This document shows positions 1 through 7,803 of a DNA stretch of 17,302 bases, in pieces. Numbering within the stretch: position 1 is the first letter of the stretch; every line of letters begins with the position of its first letter. Source of the stretch: Oscillibacter sp. Lineage in GTDB: Bacteria > Bacillota > Clostridia > Oscillospirales > Oscillospiraceae. The notes under the pieces were generated by a model. It was not told the DNA's origin. It saw only the letters and a program-made list of their open reading frames with translations, and ran no database searches. Where the stretch lies: positions 3,071 through 20,372 of the forward strand of contig DNFA01000023.1 in NCBI GenBank assembly GCA_003487665.1, given 5' to 3'. Both the position numbers and the translations under genes were made by a program.

Positions 1-16
1 AGGCTTTTTTGACAGA

Positions 17-44
17 CTGAAGCCGCCCTTTCGGGCGGCTTCAG
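17..44 (-). terminator. Hairpin downstream of the AI-2E transporter gene
   Basis: A perfect 12-bp stem (17-28 with 33-44) with a 4-base loop begins 18 bases past the transporter stop codon. The minus-strand tail is TCTGTC and not a clean T-run, so termination strength is uncertain. The T-run at 5-10 may be the tail of a plus-strand terminator whose hairpin lies before the window. Confidence 0.6.
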
Positions 45-61
45 ATGACACATTTCACACA

Positions 62-1219
62 TTATTCCTCCGGCGGCGTTCTGACCGGCTTGTCGGAGCG
101 GATGAAGTCCTGCACCAGCGCGTATACCACCGAGCATACCGGCACGCCCAGCAGCATGCCCAGCACGCCGAAGGCGCCGCCGCCGACGGTCACGGCTGCC
201 AGCACCCACAGACCCGGCAGGCCAACGGATTTGCCCACCACCCTGGGGTAGATCAGGTTGCCCTCCACCTGCTGCAAAATCAGCAGGAAGATCAGGAACG
301 TCAGCGCCTTGATGGGACTCTGGAACACGATAAGGAACGCGCCGGTGGCCGCGCCGATCCACGCACCGAAAATGGGGATCAGCGACAGGGATGCGATGAT
401 CACCGACACCGGCAGCGCATAGGGCAGCCGCAAGATCAGCATACCGATGCAGCACAGCGTGCCCAGAATGAACGCCTCCGTCACCTGCCCGGTGACGAAG
501 CTGGAAAAGGCGTTGTTGGCCAGGCTCAGCAGGTGCATGAGCCGGTCGGCGGCCTTTTGAGGCAGGATGCGCCGCAGCAGGCGGCGGGACTGTGCCAGCA
601 GCGTCTCCTTCTGCGCCAGCAGATACAGGGAGAACACCAGCGCCAGCAGAAAATTCACCAGCGCGCCCACGATGGACGTGGTGATGTTCAGGGTGGTGTT
701 CACCACGCTGTCGCCCTTCTCCTGCAAAAAGCCGGTGATCGTCTCCTTCACCTGATCGGCGCTGAGGGACAGCTCCGGCAGCGTCACGCCGTGCTCGGCG
801 GCGAAACCGCTGAGGTTTTCCCACCAGCTCTGGATCTGGCTGACGTAGGTGGGGATGTTGGCCACCATGGTGGTGGCGGCCTCCTCCAGCCGGGGGATGA
901 GGATGAAGAAGATGGCGAAGATGATGCCCACAAAGAGAACCATGGTCAGTGTCAGGCACACCGGGCGCTTCAGCTTGCCGCGCCACGGGCTGCTCCACTT
1001 GGCCAGCGCCCGATCCCACAGCCGCTCCAGCGCCGCCATCATCAGGTTCAGCACAAAGGCGATGCATATACCGAGCAGCAGCGGCGACAGCAGGTTCAAC
1101 AGCCCGCTCAGAATGCCGCTCAGCCACGACAGGTTGTTCAGTCCCCAGTACAGCAGCGCCGCGAACGCGATCAGCAGCATAATGCGCTTGATGTTTCTCT
1201 TGTTCAGCTCCAAATCCAT
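62..1219 (-). CDS. AI-2E family transporter (PerM/YdiK-like membrane protein)
   Basis: This 385-residue polytopic membrane protein has the length and hydrophobic layout of the AI-2E transporter family. There is an N-terminal hairpin of membrane segments (about residues 13-60), another at about 95-115, a soluble stretch at about 120-175, and then a dense block of segments to about residue 370. The C-terminal part carries family-typical patterns such as the LSLIPIFGAWIGA region and EGNLIYPRVVG followed by a glycine-rich segment. Family members export small molecules or ions; the autoinducer-2 role holds for few of them, so the substrate is unknown. The start follows an AGAGGCGGG sequence that lies very close to the ATG. 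It stands alone, leftward, and its own promoter probably lies in 1220-1333, where I see only a weak TAATAT-type -10. Confidence 0.88.
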   Translation of the reverse strand: MDLELNKRNIKRIMLLIAFAALLYWGLNNLSWLSGILSGLLNLLSPLLLGICIAFVLNLMMAALERLWDRALAKWSSPWRGKLKRPVCLTLTMVLFVGIIFAIFFILIPRLEEAATTMVANIPTYVSQIQSWWENLSGFAAEHGVTLPELSLSADQVKETITGFLQEKGDSVVNTTLNITTSIVGALVNFLLALVFSLYLLAQKETLLAQSRRLLRRILPQKAADRLMHLLSLANNAFSSFVTGQVTEAFILGTLCCIGMLILRLPYALPVSVIIASLSLIPIFGAWIGAATGAFLIVFQSPIKALTFLIFLLILQQVEGNLIYPRVVGKSVGLPGLWVLAAVTVGGGAFGVLGMLLGVPVCSVVYALVQDFIRSDKPVRTPPEE

Positions 1220-1229
1220 CCCGCCTCTC

Positions 1230-1253
1230 GGTAATAGTACCTACTATATTACC
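1230..1253. promoter_or_regulatory. Imperfect inverted repeat at the AI-2E transporter promoter region
   Basis: GGTAAT-AGTA is followed by TACT-ATATTACC, an inverted repeat with a two-base insertion in one arm. It lies 11 bases upstream of the transporter start and overlaps the likely -10 region, so it could be an operator or part of a 5' leader hairpin. This is an inference from symmetry only. Confidence 0.25.
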
Positions 1254-1333
1254 ATGATTCCCGCCAAGATGCCATCCGAAAAGCGGCGGAAAGGGAAAAT
1301 TTTCTGTGAACAGGGGGACGGGCGGAGCGTTTC

Positions 1334-1798
1334 TCACCGGCGGTGCGCCTTTTCCAGCGCCAGCAGCGCCGTTTTCATGTCCAGCCCGCCGCCGTAGCCG
1401 ACGAGAGCGCCACCCGCGCCGATGACGCGGTGGCAGGGCACGGCGATGCATATCGGGTTCGCATGGTTGGCCATGCCCACCGCGTGGAACGCCTTCGGGT
1501 GGCCGATGGCCTCCGCAATGTCCCTGTAGCTGCGCGTCTCGCCGTAGGGAATGTCCCGCAGGGCAGCCCAGACCTTTTCCTGAAAGGGCGTTCCGTGCAG
1601 CCGGTACGGGAAATCGAAGCGCCTGCGCGTCCCGGCGAAATACTCGTCCAGCTGCCGGAACACCTGCTCCGTCAGCCCGTTGGGCGCGCCCGCCTCCTTT
1701 ACGTCTGCGCCGGCGCGCTTCAGCGCCGTTATCGCGCCGTCCTCCCAGTCCACCTGCAGGTCGCCCACAGGCGCGTGATAGATGACCGTTCCCTTCAT
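1334..1798 (-). CDS. ogt: Methylated-DNA--[protein]-cysteine S-methyltransferase
   Basis: The product repairs O6-alkylguanine by irreversible transfer of the alkyl group to a cysteine. The 154-residue protein has the family active site PCHRV with acceptor Cys122, preceded by GTPFQEKVWAAL (about 69-80), the PYGETRSYRDIA recognition-helix region (about 84-95) and an AVGMANHANP segment. Length fits the short Ogt type. The start was chosen because a GGGAG ribosome binding site lies 9 bases upstream and the protein begins with the usual short beta strand; the reading frame stays open further upstream, but that extension is arginine/proline-rich and antisense to the neighbour. It follows the amidohydrolase gene but has its own extended -10 promoter. 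Confidence 0.93.
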   Translation of the reverse strand: MKGTVIYHAPVGDLQVDWEDGAITALKRAGADVKEAGAPNGLTEQVFRQLDEYFAGTRRRFDFPYRLHGTPFQEKVWAALRDIPYGETRSYRDIAEAIGHPKAFHAVGMANHANPICIAVPCHRVIGAGGALVGYGGGLDMKTALLALEKAHRR

Positions 1799-1828
1799 GG
1801 CGATGTTCTCCCTTCGTGTTTTGCCGCC

Positions 1829-1837
1829 ATTATAGCA
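1829..1837 (-). promoter_or_regulatory. Extended -10 promoter for the DNA-repair methyltransferase
   Basis: Read leftward the sequence is TGCTATAAT, a perfect TATAAT with a TG extension, about 30 bases before the start codon. No good -35 is visible, which is usual for extended -10 promoters. Confidence 0.6.
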
Positions 1838-1913
1838 CATTTTCCGGCAGAATGCACGGCGGACAGACCGGCTGTCTGATCGGCGGCTCCGCGCGGGAAG
1901 CGGTCGGGCTTTT

Positions 1914-3350
1914 TTACAGCTCCAGGGGCGCCGGCACGGCGTCCGGCGGGATGGGGCAGGTGTACCCGCCCGCCGTCCGCTGCCGGAACTCGGCCTTGGC
2001 GGCCTCCAGCAGCGCGGGCTGCTCCAGCAGGTCGATGGCGGCGGCGCACAGCACCTTGCCGGCGTGGACGGTGGCCTTGTGCGCCATGGGCGTCTTGTTG
2101 CAGGACACCACCTGCCAGCTGTGGCAGGGGACGTGGTTGGGCCACAGCGCCACATGGATCTGCGCCGTAGGGCACTGATAGCTGACATCGCCCACGTCGG
2201 TGGAGCCGGCGTTGAAGGCGGGACCCTGATACAGCGGCATCAGGAAGTCGTTGAAGTGGCTGGTCTGCATGGCCTTCACCTTTTCGGCGAAGGCGGGGTC
2301 GTTCTCCGCGCCCACGCCGCCGGGGATGTCCCGCCCCTGGTAGGTGGCGGACAGCGCCTCCATGAAGGCGTGCTCCTCCGCCGTGCAGGGCGGTACGCCC
2401 AGCTGGGAGAAGTTGTCGTACAGCACCTGCTCCAACGCGTGGTTGCACACGGTGTCGGACAGGCCGTCCACGAAGCGGCGCTCGATGGTGGTGTCCGTCA
2501 TCAGCGCCGCGCCCTGCGCGATCTTGTCCACCCGCTGGTGCAGAGCCATGCAGTCCTTAACGAAGTTGGAGCGGATCATGTACAGGACGCTGGCCTGGTG
2601 CTGCACCACGTTGGGGCTTACGCCGCCTGCGTCCAGAATGGAGTAGTGTACCCGTGCGTCGCGGGGCATGTGCTCCCGCAGGAACTGCACGCCCACATTC
2701 ATCAGCTCCACTGCGTCCAGCGCGCTGCGTCCCCGCTCCGGCGCGGTGGATGCCTGAGACGCCAGCCCGTGGAACGTGTAGATCATCTGGATGCAGGAGT
2801 TGGTGGAGCCGGTGGTCACCTCGCTGCTGTCGCCGGGGTGCCACGTCAGCGCCGCGTCCAGCCCGTACCACAGACCCTCCCGCGCCATATAGGCCTTGGA
2901 CGCCACGCCCTCCTCGCCGGGGCAGCCGTACAGGATGACGGTGCCGCTTTTGCCGGTCTGGGTCAGATAGTGCTTCAGGCCGATGGCGGCAGCCATGGCT
3001 CCCGCGCCCAGCAGATTGTGGCCGCAGCCGTGGCCGTTGCCGCCCTTTACCAGCTCGTGGTACACGGTGCTGCCCGCCTCCTGCGAAAGGCCGGACAGCG
3101 CATCGTACTCCGCCAGCAGACCGATGACCGGTTTGCCGCTGCCGAAGGAGGCGGAGAAGGCGGTAGGGATGCCGCATATGCCCTCCTCCACCTGAAAGCC
3201 CTCGTCCTTCAGCACCTTGACGAACAGGGCGGCGGACTTCACCTCCTGCATGGACAGCTCGGCGTAGTCCCAGACGGCGTCCGCCACCTGCGCCACCAGT
3301 TCTTTCTTCTCGTCAATGGCGGCCAGCGCCGCCTGCTTTTCTGTGTTCAT
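1914..3350 (-). CDS. M20 family amidohydrolase, AbgB-like
   Basis: A 478-residue dinuclear-metal amidohydrolase close in pattern to AbgB, the B subunit of p-aminobenzoyl-glutamate hydrolase. Visible are EYDAL (81-85), the metal-binding GHGCGHNLLGAG (106-117), the catalytic-glutamate motif CPGEEG (143-148), TWHPGD (169-174) and a late GSTDVGDVS motif, with a dimerisation insert in between. Such enzymes cleave an amide bond to free an amino acid from an N-acyl or dipeptide-like substrate in the cytoplasm. An AGGAG site lies 7 bases before the ATG. It is the next gene after a polar amino-acid ABC transporter on the same strand, about 105 bases downstream of the ATPase, which suggests the transporter imports the conjugate this enzyme hydrolyses. 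Precise substrate unknown. Confidence 0.88.
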   Translation of the reverse strand: MNTEKQAALAAIDEKKELVAQVADAVWDYAELSMQEVKSAALFVKVLKDEGFQVEEGICGIPTAFSASFGSGKPVIGLLAEYDALSGLSQEAGSTVYHELVKGGNGHGCGHNLLGAGAMAAAIGLKHYLTQTGKSGTVILYGCPGEEGVASKAYMAREGLWYGLDAALTWHPGDSSEVTTGSTNSCIQMIYTFHGLASQASTAPERGRSALDAVELMNVGVQFLREHMPRDARVHYSILDAGGVSPNVVQHQASVLYMIRSNFVKDCMALHQRVDKIAQGAALMTDTTIERRFVDGLSDTVCNHALEQVLYDNFSQLGVPPCTAEEHAFMEALSATYQGRDIPGGVGAENDPAFAEKVKAMQTSHFNDFLMPLYQGPAFNAGSTDVGDVSYQCPTAQIHVALWPNHVPCHSWQVVSCNKTPMAHKATVHAGKVLCAAAIDLLEQPALLEAAKAEFRQRTAGGYTCPIPPDAVPAPLEL

Positions 3351-3377
3351 AATAGATCTCCTGTCTTGAAATGCGAC

Positions 3378-3406
3378 GCTCCCCGCCCCGCGAAGGGACG
3401 GGGAGC
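3378..3406. other. Hairpin between the ABC ATPase and amidohydrolase genes
   Basis: GCTCCCCG at 3378-3385 pairs with CGGGGAGC at 3399-3406. There is no T-run after it on the minus strand, so it is more likely an mRNA-processing or stabilising structure, or a partial attenuator, than a full terminator. Confidence 0.4.
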
Positions 3407-3455
3407 ACCAAAAAGGAAGGAAGTAAACGGCAGATATATGCTTTCAGCGCCGCTA

Positions 3456-4196
3456 TTACAGGACTTTTCTCAGGAAGTCCTGCAGGCGGGCACTCTGGGG
3501 ATGGGAAAATATGTCCTCCGGGCTGCCCTGCTCGGCGATCCTGCCGGCATCCATGAACAGCACCCGGCTGCCCACCTCCCGGGCAAAGCCCATCTCGTGG
3601 GTGACGACCACCATGGTCATGCCGCTCTGCGCCAGCTCCTTCATGACCTCCAGCACCTCGCCCACCATTTCCGGGTCGAGAGCGCTGGTGGGCTCGTCAA
3701 ACAGCATGACCTCCGGCTCCATGGCCAGCGCCCGGACGATGGCCACCCGTTGCTTCTGCCCGCCGGACAGCTGGGCGGGATAGTCGTTGGCTCTGTCCGC
3801 CAGCCCCACTCTTTGCAGCAGCGCCATGGCCCTGGCCTCCGCCTCGGCCTTGGGCGTCTTTTTGATCTTGATGGGCGCCATGGTCAGATTCTCCAGCACG
3901 GTCTTGTTGGGGAACAGGTTGAAGTGCTGGAACACCATGCCCATCTTTTGCCGGTGCAGGGGGAGATCCATCTTCTTGCCGGTGATGTCCACCCCGTTGA
4001 ACAGGATGGAGCCGGAGGTGGGCGTTTCCAGCAGGTTCAGGCTCCGCAGGAACGTGCTCTTGCCGCCGCCGGAGGGCCCGATCACCGCGATAACGTCGCC
4101 CTTGTACACGTCCGCCGTCACGCCGTCCAGCGCCTTCACATCGCCGCCGTTGTAATACTTTTTCAGGTCGTGTACCTCGATCAGCTTCTGTGCCAT
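3456..4196 (-). CDS. Polar amino-acid ABC transporter, ATP-binding protein (GlnQ/HisP type)
   Basis: A 246-residue ATPase of the polar amino-acid uptake family. It has Walker A GPSGGGKST (40-48), Q-loop Gln90, signature LSGGQKQR (143-150), Walker B VMLFDEPTSALD (163-174) and H-loop His200, all intact. It would energise import on the cytoplasmic face of the permease encoded just upstream. The ATG shares its first base with the last base of the permease stop codon (TGATG), so translation is probably coupled; a GGGAGG lies 10 bases upstream inside the permease gene. Specificity cannot be told from the ATPase. Confidence 0.96.
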   Translation of the reverse strand: MAQKLIEVHDLKKYYNGGDVKALDGVTADVYKGDVIAVIGPSGGGKSTFLRSLNLLETPTSGSILFNGVDITGKKMDLPLHRQKMGMVFQHFNLFPNKTVLENLTMAPIKIKKTPKAEAEARAMALLQRVGLADRANDYPAQLSGGQKQRVAIVRALAMEPEVMLFDEPTSALDPEMVGEVLEVMKELAQSGMTMVVVTHEMGFAREVGSRVLFMDAGRIAEQGSPEDIFSHPQSARLQDFLRKVL

Positions 4197-4927
4197 CAGA
4201 CATGCACCTCCCGCTGCTGCTTCCGCTTGCGCTCATAGCCGCTGTGCCGGTCGGCCTTCTGCATCTTCTTTTCGAAGTGGCCGAACACCTTGCTGAGGAT
4301 GAACGTCATCAGGAAGTAGATGACGCCCACGATCACCAGCGGCTCGATGGGCAGGTATGTGGCGCCCTTGACCACCAGATACTGGGTCATCAGGTCGCCG
4401 ATGAAGAACGTGGAGCCAAGGGACGTGTCCTTGATGATCATGATGAACTCGTTGCCCAGCGCCGGCAGGATGTTCTTCACCGCCTGGGGCACCACCACGA
4501 ACCACATAGCCTTGCTCTCGCTGAAGCCCAGACTCAGCGCCGCCTCCCGCTGACCGGGATCCACGGCCTGAATGCCGGAGCGGATGACCTCGGACACGTA
4601 GGCCGCGCTGTTGCAGATCAGGGCGATGGCGATGCACAGAAACTTCTGCTTGTTCAGCACCGGGATCAGCATCGGCAGGCCGAAATAGAAGAAGTACAGC
4701 TGCAGCAGCATGGGCGTGCCGCGGATGATCTCGATATAGATGGTGGACAGCCACCGCAGCGGCGGTATTTTGGACATCTTCATCAGCGCCAGTACCGACG
4801 CGAACACCGCGCCGAAGGCCACGGTGATGGCCGCCAGCGCCAGCGTGTACTCCACGCCGTCGATGAGGAACTTGTCCCAGTATTTCAGGAACAGGGCGGC
4901 CAGCTTTTCAAAGTCGATGAATTTCAT
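4196..4927 (-). CDS. Polar amino-acid ABC transporter, permease
   Basis: A 243-residue inner-membrane permease of the HisMQ/GlnP family. Hydrophobic spans lie at about 22-50, 60-90, 95-115 and 190-215. The cytoplasmic coupling loop is recognisable around VDPGQREAALSLGFSESKAMWFVVVPQA, with the family GQREAA...G pattern. The start at ATGAAATTC has GGGAG 7 bases upstream. Only one permease is encoded, so the channel is probably a homodimer. The C-terminus is unusually basic (ERKRKQQREVHV) and overlaps the ATPase start by one base. Confidence 0.95.
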   Translation of the reverse strand: MKFIDFEKLAALFLKYWDKFLIDGVEYTLALAAITVAFGAVFASVLALMKMSKIPPLRWLSTIYIEIIRGTPMLLQLYFFYFGLPMLIPVLNKQKFLCIAIALICNSAAYVSEVIRSGIQAVDPGQREAALSLGFSESKAMWFVVVPQAVKNILPALGNEFIMIIKDTSLGSTFFIGDLMTQYLVVKGATYLPIEPLVIVGVIYFLMTFILSKVFGHFEKKMQKADRHSGYERKRKQQREVHV

Positions 4928-4950
4928 GGGGTGTCTCCCTTATCTTTGAT

Positions 4951-4981
4951 GGCGGCGGGCGCGGTGTCCGTACCCGCCGCC
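4951..4981 (-). other. Intercistronic GC-rich hairpin after the substrate-binding protein gene
   Basis: A 9-bp stem (4951-4959 with 4973-4981) with an inner CGG/CCG pairing lies in the 70-base gap between the binding-protein and permease genes. There is no T-run. Hairpins at this place commonly protect the upstream message from 3' decay so the binding protein is made in excess; that role is inferred here. Confidence 0.5.
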
Positions 4982-4997
4982 GGAAGGTGTACCGGTA

Positions 4998-5885
4998 TCA
5001 GCCCAGAGTCAGCTCCTGCGCGTTCTCGCTCTTGCCCAGCTCCACGGCGTCCTTGTACCAGCCGTCGTAGAGGTTGGCTTCCTTGGCCTGTGCCAGAATG
5101 GCGTTCACTGCGTCCAGCAGCTCCGTCTCGCCCTTCTGCATCATGATAACGTTGGCGGAGTACTCGGCCTTTACGTCGAACTCCCAGGTGCAGATGGCCA
5201 GATCGGGGTTGGCGTCCACGATCATCTCCGCATTGCCGTAGGCCACGGCCAGCGCCTCGATGTTGCCGCTCTTGAGCTCCATGACGCCCACGGTGATGTC
5301 GCCGATGGAGATGGGATTGGCGTCCGTCAGCTGCTCCGTCACCAGCTGCATCTGCAGGGAGGCGTTCTGCGCGCCCACGTCCTGACCGGCCAGATCCTCA
5401 GGGGAGGTGTACTTATCCGCGTTTTCCTTCTTGATGAGCAGAGCCTGTCTCGTCTCGTTTTCGCCGGCGTAGTAGTAATCGCTGAGCTCATAGTTCTCGG
5501 CTCTGTCCTCCGTCCAGGAGTAGCCGGAGATGCTCATGGGGACGGAGCCGGTGTACACGGCGGTCTGGCTGGCGTCGAAGCCCATGGGCTCGATGACCAG
5601 CTCCACGCCCAGATTCTCGGCGATGTACTTGGCCAGCGTGATATCAAAGCCTACATACTGATCCTGACCGGTCTTGGAGGAGTCCACAAACTCCATGGGG
5701 GAGAAGTCGGGGCTGAGAGCCACGGTCAGCACGCCGTCGGCCTTGATCTTTTCCAGCGCGTTGGCCGGCTCTGCTGCGGCGGGGTCATCGGTCTTGTCAT
5801 CGGCTGTCGTATCGGCCTTGCTGCCGCAGGCCACCAGAGAAAGCGCCATAACCAGCGCCAGCATCAGTGCAAAAAACTTTTTCAT
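4998..5885 (-). CDS. Polar amino-acid ABC transporter, substrate-binding lipoprotein (family 3)
   Basis: A 295-residue extracellular binding protein anchored by lipid. The first 20 residues form a lipoprotein signal ending in LSLVAC with Cys20, then an acidic linker rich in Ala/Asp/Thr, then a bacterial family-3 solute-binding domain. Typical elements are LTVALSPDFSPMEF, QYVGFDITLAKYIAENLGV, a SGYSWTEDRAE segment and a VGAQNAS-like second-lobe motif. I chose this internal ATG and not the one 17 codons upstream because the signal peptide begins here and AAAGGA lies 9 bases before it. The ligand should be an amino acid or a conjugate; the downstream amidohydrolase points to the latter. First gene of the operon, read from a promoter about 240 bases upstream. 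Confidence 0.94.
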   Translation of the reverse strand: MKKFFALMLALVMALSLVACGSKADTTADDKTDDPAAAEPANALEKIKADGVLTVALSPDFSPMEFVDSSKTGQDQYVGFDITLAKYIAENLGVELVIEPMGFDASQTAVYTGSVPMSISGYSWTEDRAENYELSDYYYAGENETRQALLIKKENADKYTSPEDLAGQDVGAQNASLQMQLVTEQLTDANPISIGDITVGVMELKSGNIEALAVAYGNAEMIVDANPDLAICTWEFDVKAEYSANVIMMQKGETELLDAVNAILAQAKEANLYDGWYKDAVELGKSENAQELTLG

Positions 5886-6127
5886 GGTCGTATATCCTTT
5901 CTGTATACCCTGTATGGGAGATGTATATTTATTCATCTATATGCATATTGCATCCATCTGCGTTACGCGGCGTGATGTCGTCGCTGGCTCTGTCGTCGTC
6001 GCAGTATAAGCAGGGCGCTCACCCTTGTTTACAATGGCTTATCATGGGTATACCGCCTTTCCGGTGATGTGCCTTGCCGCGCCCGGTGCGGGAATGCTCG
6101 GCTGTGTCTCTCTCGTTGATGGTGCAT

Positions 6128-6156
6128 ACTTTACCACCGGCAACTGGAAATGTCAA
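6128..6156 (-). promoter_or_regulatory. Promoter of the amino-acid transport operon, with a long leader
   Basis: Leftward TTGACA (6156-6151), a 17-base spacer and TAAAGT (6133-6128). Transcription would start near 6121, leaving a 5' leader of roughly 235 bases before the start codon at 5885. I could not match this leader to any riboswitch consensus I know. Confidence 0.7.
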
Positions 6157-6284
6157 GGCGATTTTTGCATATTTATCCGCTGTTTATGGGAATTTGGTGA
6201 ATATACATGCAACACCTACCGGACAGGTGGGCGGCTCCGTGCAAATTGACAAAGGCGGGGCGCTCCCGCCCCGCCAAGATAAAG

Positions 6285-6313
6285 TTGCAATCCCCACGAA
6301 AATGGGCTATGAT
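6285..6313 (+). promoter_or_regulatory. Promoter of the lspA-rluD operon
   Basis: TTGCAA (6285-6290), a 17-base spacer and TATGAT (6308-6313), about 35 bases before the lspA start. A GC-rich inverted repeat (6254-6260 with 6269-6275) lies just upstream, between this promoter and the divergent one at 6128-6156. Confidence 0.7.
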
Positions 6314-6346
6314 AGAGCCACTTATACTCCGGGAGGAACTGAAATT

Positions 6347-6847
6347 ATGTGGTATGCGATCCTGCTGGCGGGTGCCATCGGCCTTGACCAGCTTTTGAAA
6401 TGGTGGGTCACGTCCCATTTAGAGGTGGGACAGTCGGCACCGCTGCTGCCGGGCGTGGTGCAGCTCACCCGCCTGCACAACACCGGCGCGGCGTGGAGCA
6501 GCTTCTCCGGTAAGACCGGCCTGCTGGCGGCGGTGACGGTGGTGCTGCTGGCCGCCGTGGTGTATCTGGTGCTAAAAAAGATCGTCCGGCACCCGCTGGG
6601 GCTCAGCGCCGCCATGCTGGTGCTGGGCGGCGGCATCGGCAACATGATCGACCGTATTTTCCGCGGCTATGTGGTGGATATGTTCGACCTGCAATTCATG
6701 GACTACCCGATTTTCAATCTGGCGGACATCTTCGTGGTGGTGGGCGTCATTCTGGGCGCTGTGTACTACCTGTGGTTCTACGACAAATACGACAAGCGCA
6801 GCGGGAAGGAGCCGGGCGATGATACGGCAGCTGACAGCCACAAGTGA
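6347..6847 (+). CDS. lspA: Prolipoprotein signal peptidase (signal peptidase II)
   Basis: This membrane aspartic protease removes the signal peptide from diacylglyceryl-modified prolipoproteins; two lipoproteins in this window are among its expected substrates. The 166-residue protein has the standard four membrane spans, the LHNTGAAWS motif (43-51), GGGIGNMIDR (94-103), and the two catalytic aspartates, Asp111 in VVDMFD and Asp127 in FNLAD. Start: a GGGAGGA at 6331-6337 lies 9 bases before this ATG and the N-terminus matches family length; the upstream extension of the open frame is not membrane-like. The tail is hydrophilic. The gene overlaps rluD by 29 bases. Confidence 0.96.
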   Translation: MWYAILLAGAIGLDQLLKWWVTSHLEVGQSAPLLPGVVQLTRLHNTGAAWSSFSGKTGLLAAVTVVLLAAVVYLVLKKIVRHPLGLSAAMLVLGGGIGNMIDRIFRGYVVDMFDLQFMDYPIFNLADIFVVVGVILGAVYYLWFYDKYDKRSGKEPGDDTAADSHK

Positions 6848-7730
6848 ACACGCCGGCGTCCGGCTGGACGCCTTTCTCTCCGCGGACGGACAGCTGTCCC
6901 GGTCGCAGGCGGCGCGGCTCATCGAAGAGGGGCGCGTCGCCGTGGACGGCCGCCCGGCGGCCAAGAGCTGCCGCGTGGCGGAGGGTCAGCAGGTGACGGT
7001 GGACATCCCCGAGGTGAAGGACACCGCCGTGGAAGCCCAGGACATTCCGCTGGACGTGGTGTATGAGGACGGGGACGTGATCGTGGTCAACAAGCCCACC
7101 GGCCTTGTGGTGCACCCCGCTCCCGGTCATCCGGACGGCACGCTGGTCAACGCCCTGCTGCACCACTGCGGCGACAGTCTCTCCGGCATCGGCGGCGAAA
7201 AGCGCCCCGGCATCGTCCACCGCATCGACCGGGACACCAGCGGCCTGATCATCGCCGCCAAGAACGACGCCGCCCACGCCGCCCTCAGCGCCCAGCTCAG
7301 CGACCATACGCTGGCGCGTACCTATGAGTGTCTGGTCAGCGGCAACATGAAGCAGGACAGCGGCACGGTGGATGCACCCATCGGACGCAGCAGCGCCGAT
7401 CGGAAGAAGATGGCCGTGGTGCCCGGCGGCCGCCGCGCCGTGACCCACTGGGAGGTGGTGGCGCGGTATCCCGGCGTGACCCACCTGCGCTGCCGGCTGG
7501 AGACGGGGCGCACCCACCAGATCCGCGTCCATCTGGCGTACATCGGCCACCCCATTCTGGGCGACACGGTCTATGGCGCAAAAAAGCCCGTGCCGGGGCT
7601 GACCGGTCAGTGCCTCCACGCCACGGGGCTGCGGTTCCTCCATCCCCGCACCGGGGAGCCGGTGGAGCTGCACTGCCCCCTGCCGGAGGAATTCACCCGC
7701 ATGCTGGAAAAGCTGGAGAAGAAGCAGTAG
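6819..7730 (+). CDS. rluD: RluA/RluD-family 23S rRNA pseudouridine synthase
   Basis: A 303-residue enzyme that isomerises uridine to pseudouridine in large-subunit rRNA. An S4 RNA-binding domain occupies about residues 12-65 (RLDAFL..SRSQAARLIEEGRVAVDG), followed by the synthase domain with NKPTGLVVHP and the active-site motif GIVHRIDRDTSGL (131-143), catalytic Asp137. ETGRTHQIRVHLAYIGHPILGD is also present. The start lies inside lspA, with GGAAGGA about 9 bases upstream, the usual lspA-rluD coupling. The stop codon TAG forms part of a dispersed repeat (7727-7753), so the last residues may have been altered when the repeat arrived. RluD rather than another paralogue is a family-level call. 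Confidence 0.93.
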   Translation: MIRQLTATSEHAGVRLDAFLSADGQLSRSQAARLIEEGRVAVDGRPAAKSCRVAEGQQVTVDIPEVKDTAVEAQDIPLDVVYEDGDVIVVNKPTGLVVHPAPGHPDGTLVNALLHHCGDSLSGIGGEKRPGIVHRIDRDTSGLIIAAKNDAAHAALSAQLSDHTLARTYECLVSGNMKQDSGTVDAPIGRSSADRKKMAVVPGGRRAVTHWEVVARYPGVTHLRCRLETGRTHQIRVHLAYIGHPILGDTVYGAKKPVPGLTGQCLHATGLRFLHPRTGEPVELHCPLPEEFTRMLEKLEKKQ

Positions 7731-7753
7731 GGGACGGCGTCCTCGACGTCCCG
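7727..7753 (+). repeat. Internally deleted copy of the 66-bp dispersed repeat
   Basis: It begins GTAGGGGACGGCGTCCTCG and jumps to ACGTCCCG, so both ends of the repeat seen at 9079-9144 and 15010-15075 are joined and the middle (about 39 bases) is missing. Loss at the short CG shared by both ends would explain it. What remains can fold as a GGGACG/CGTCCC hairpin. It supplies the rluD stop codon and sits 21 bases before the terminator. Confidence 0.8.
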
Positions 7754-7774
7754 CTGCAGGCGCTTCCAATTAGC

Positions 7775-7802
7775 AAAAGAGACGGCTTACGCCGTCTCTT
7801 TT
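7775..7802. terminator. Bidirectional intrinsic terminator between rluD and the S24 repressor
   Basis: A 12-bp stem (7775-7786 with 7791-7802) and TTAC loop, with A4 on one side and T-rich sequence on the other. It serves both convergent genes; the repressor stop codon is immediately to its right. Confidence 0.9.
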
Positions 7803-7803
7803 T

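Noticed and set aside
1855..1913. Terminator between the amidohydrolase and methyltransferase genes
   Set aside because: Several short GC-rich complementarities exist but none forms a clean stem followed by a T-run on the minus strand.
5886..6127. T-box, lysine or glycine riboswitch in the transport-operon leader
   Set aside because: No GGTGG T-box, no recognisable conserved cores, and no terminator hairpin before the start codon.
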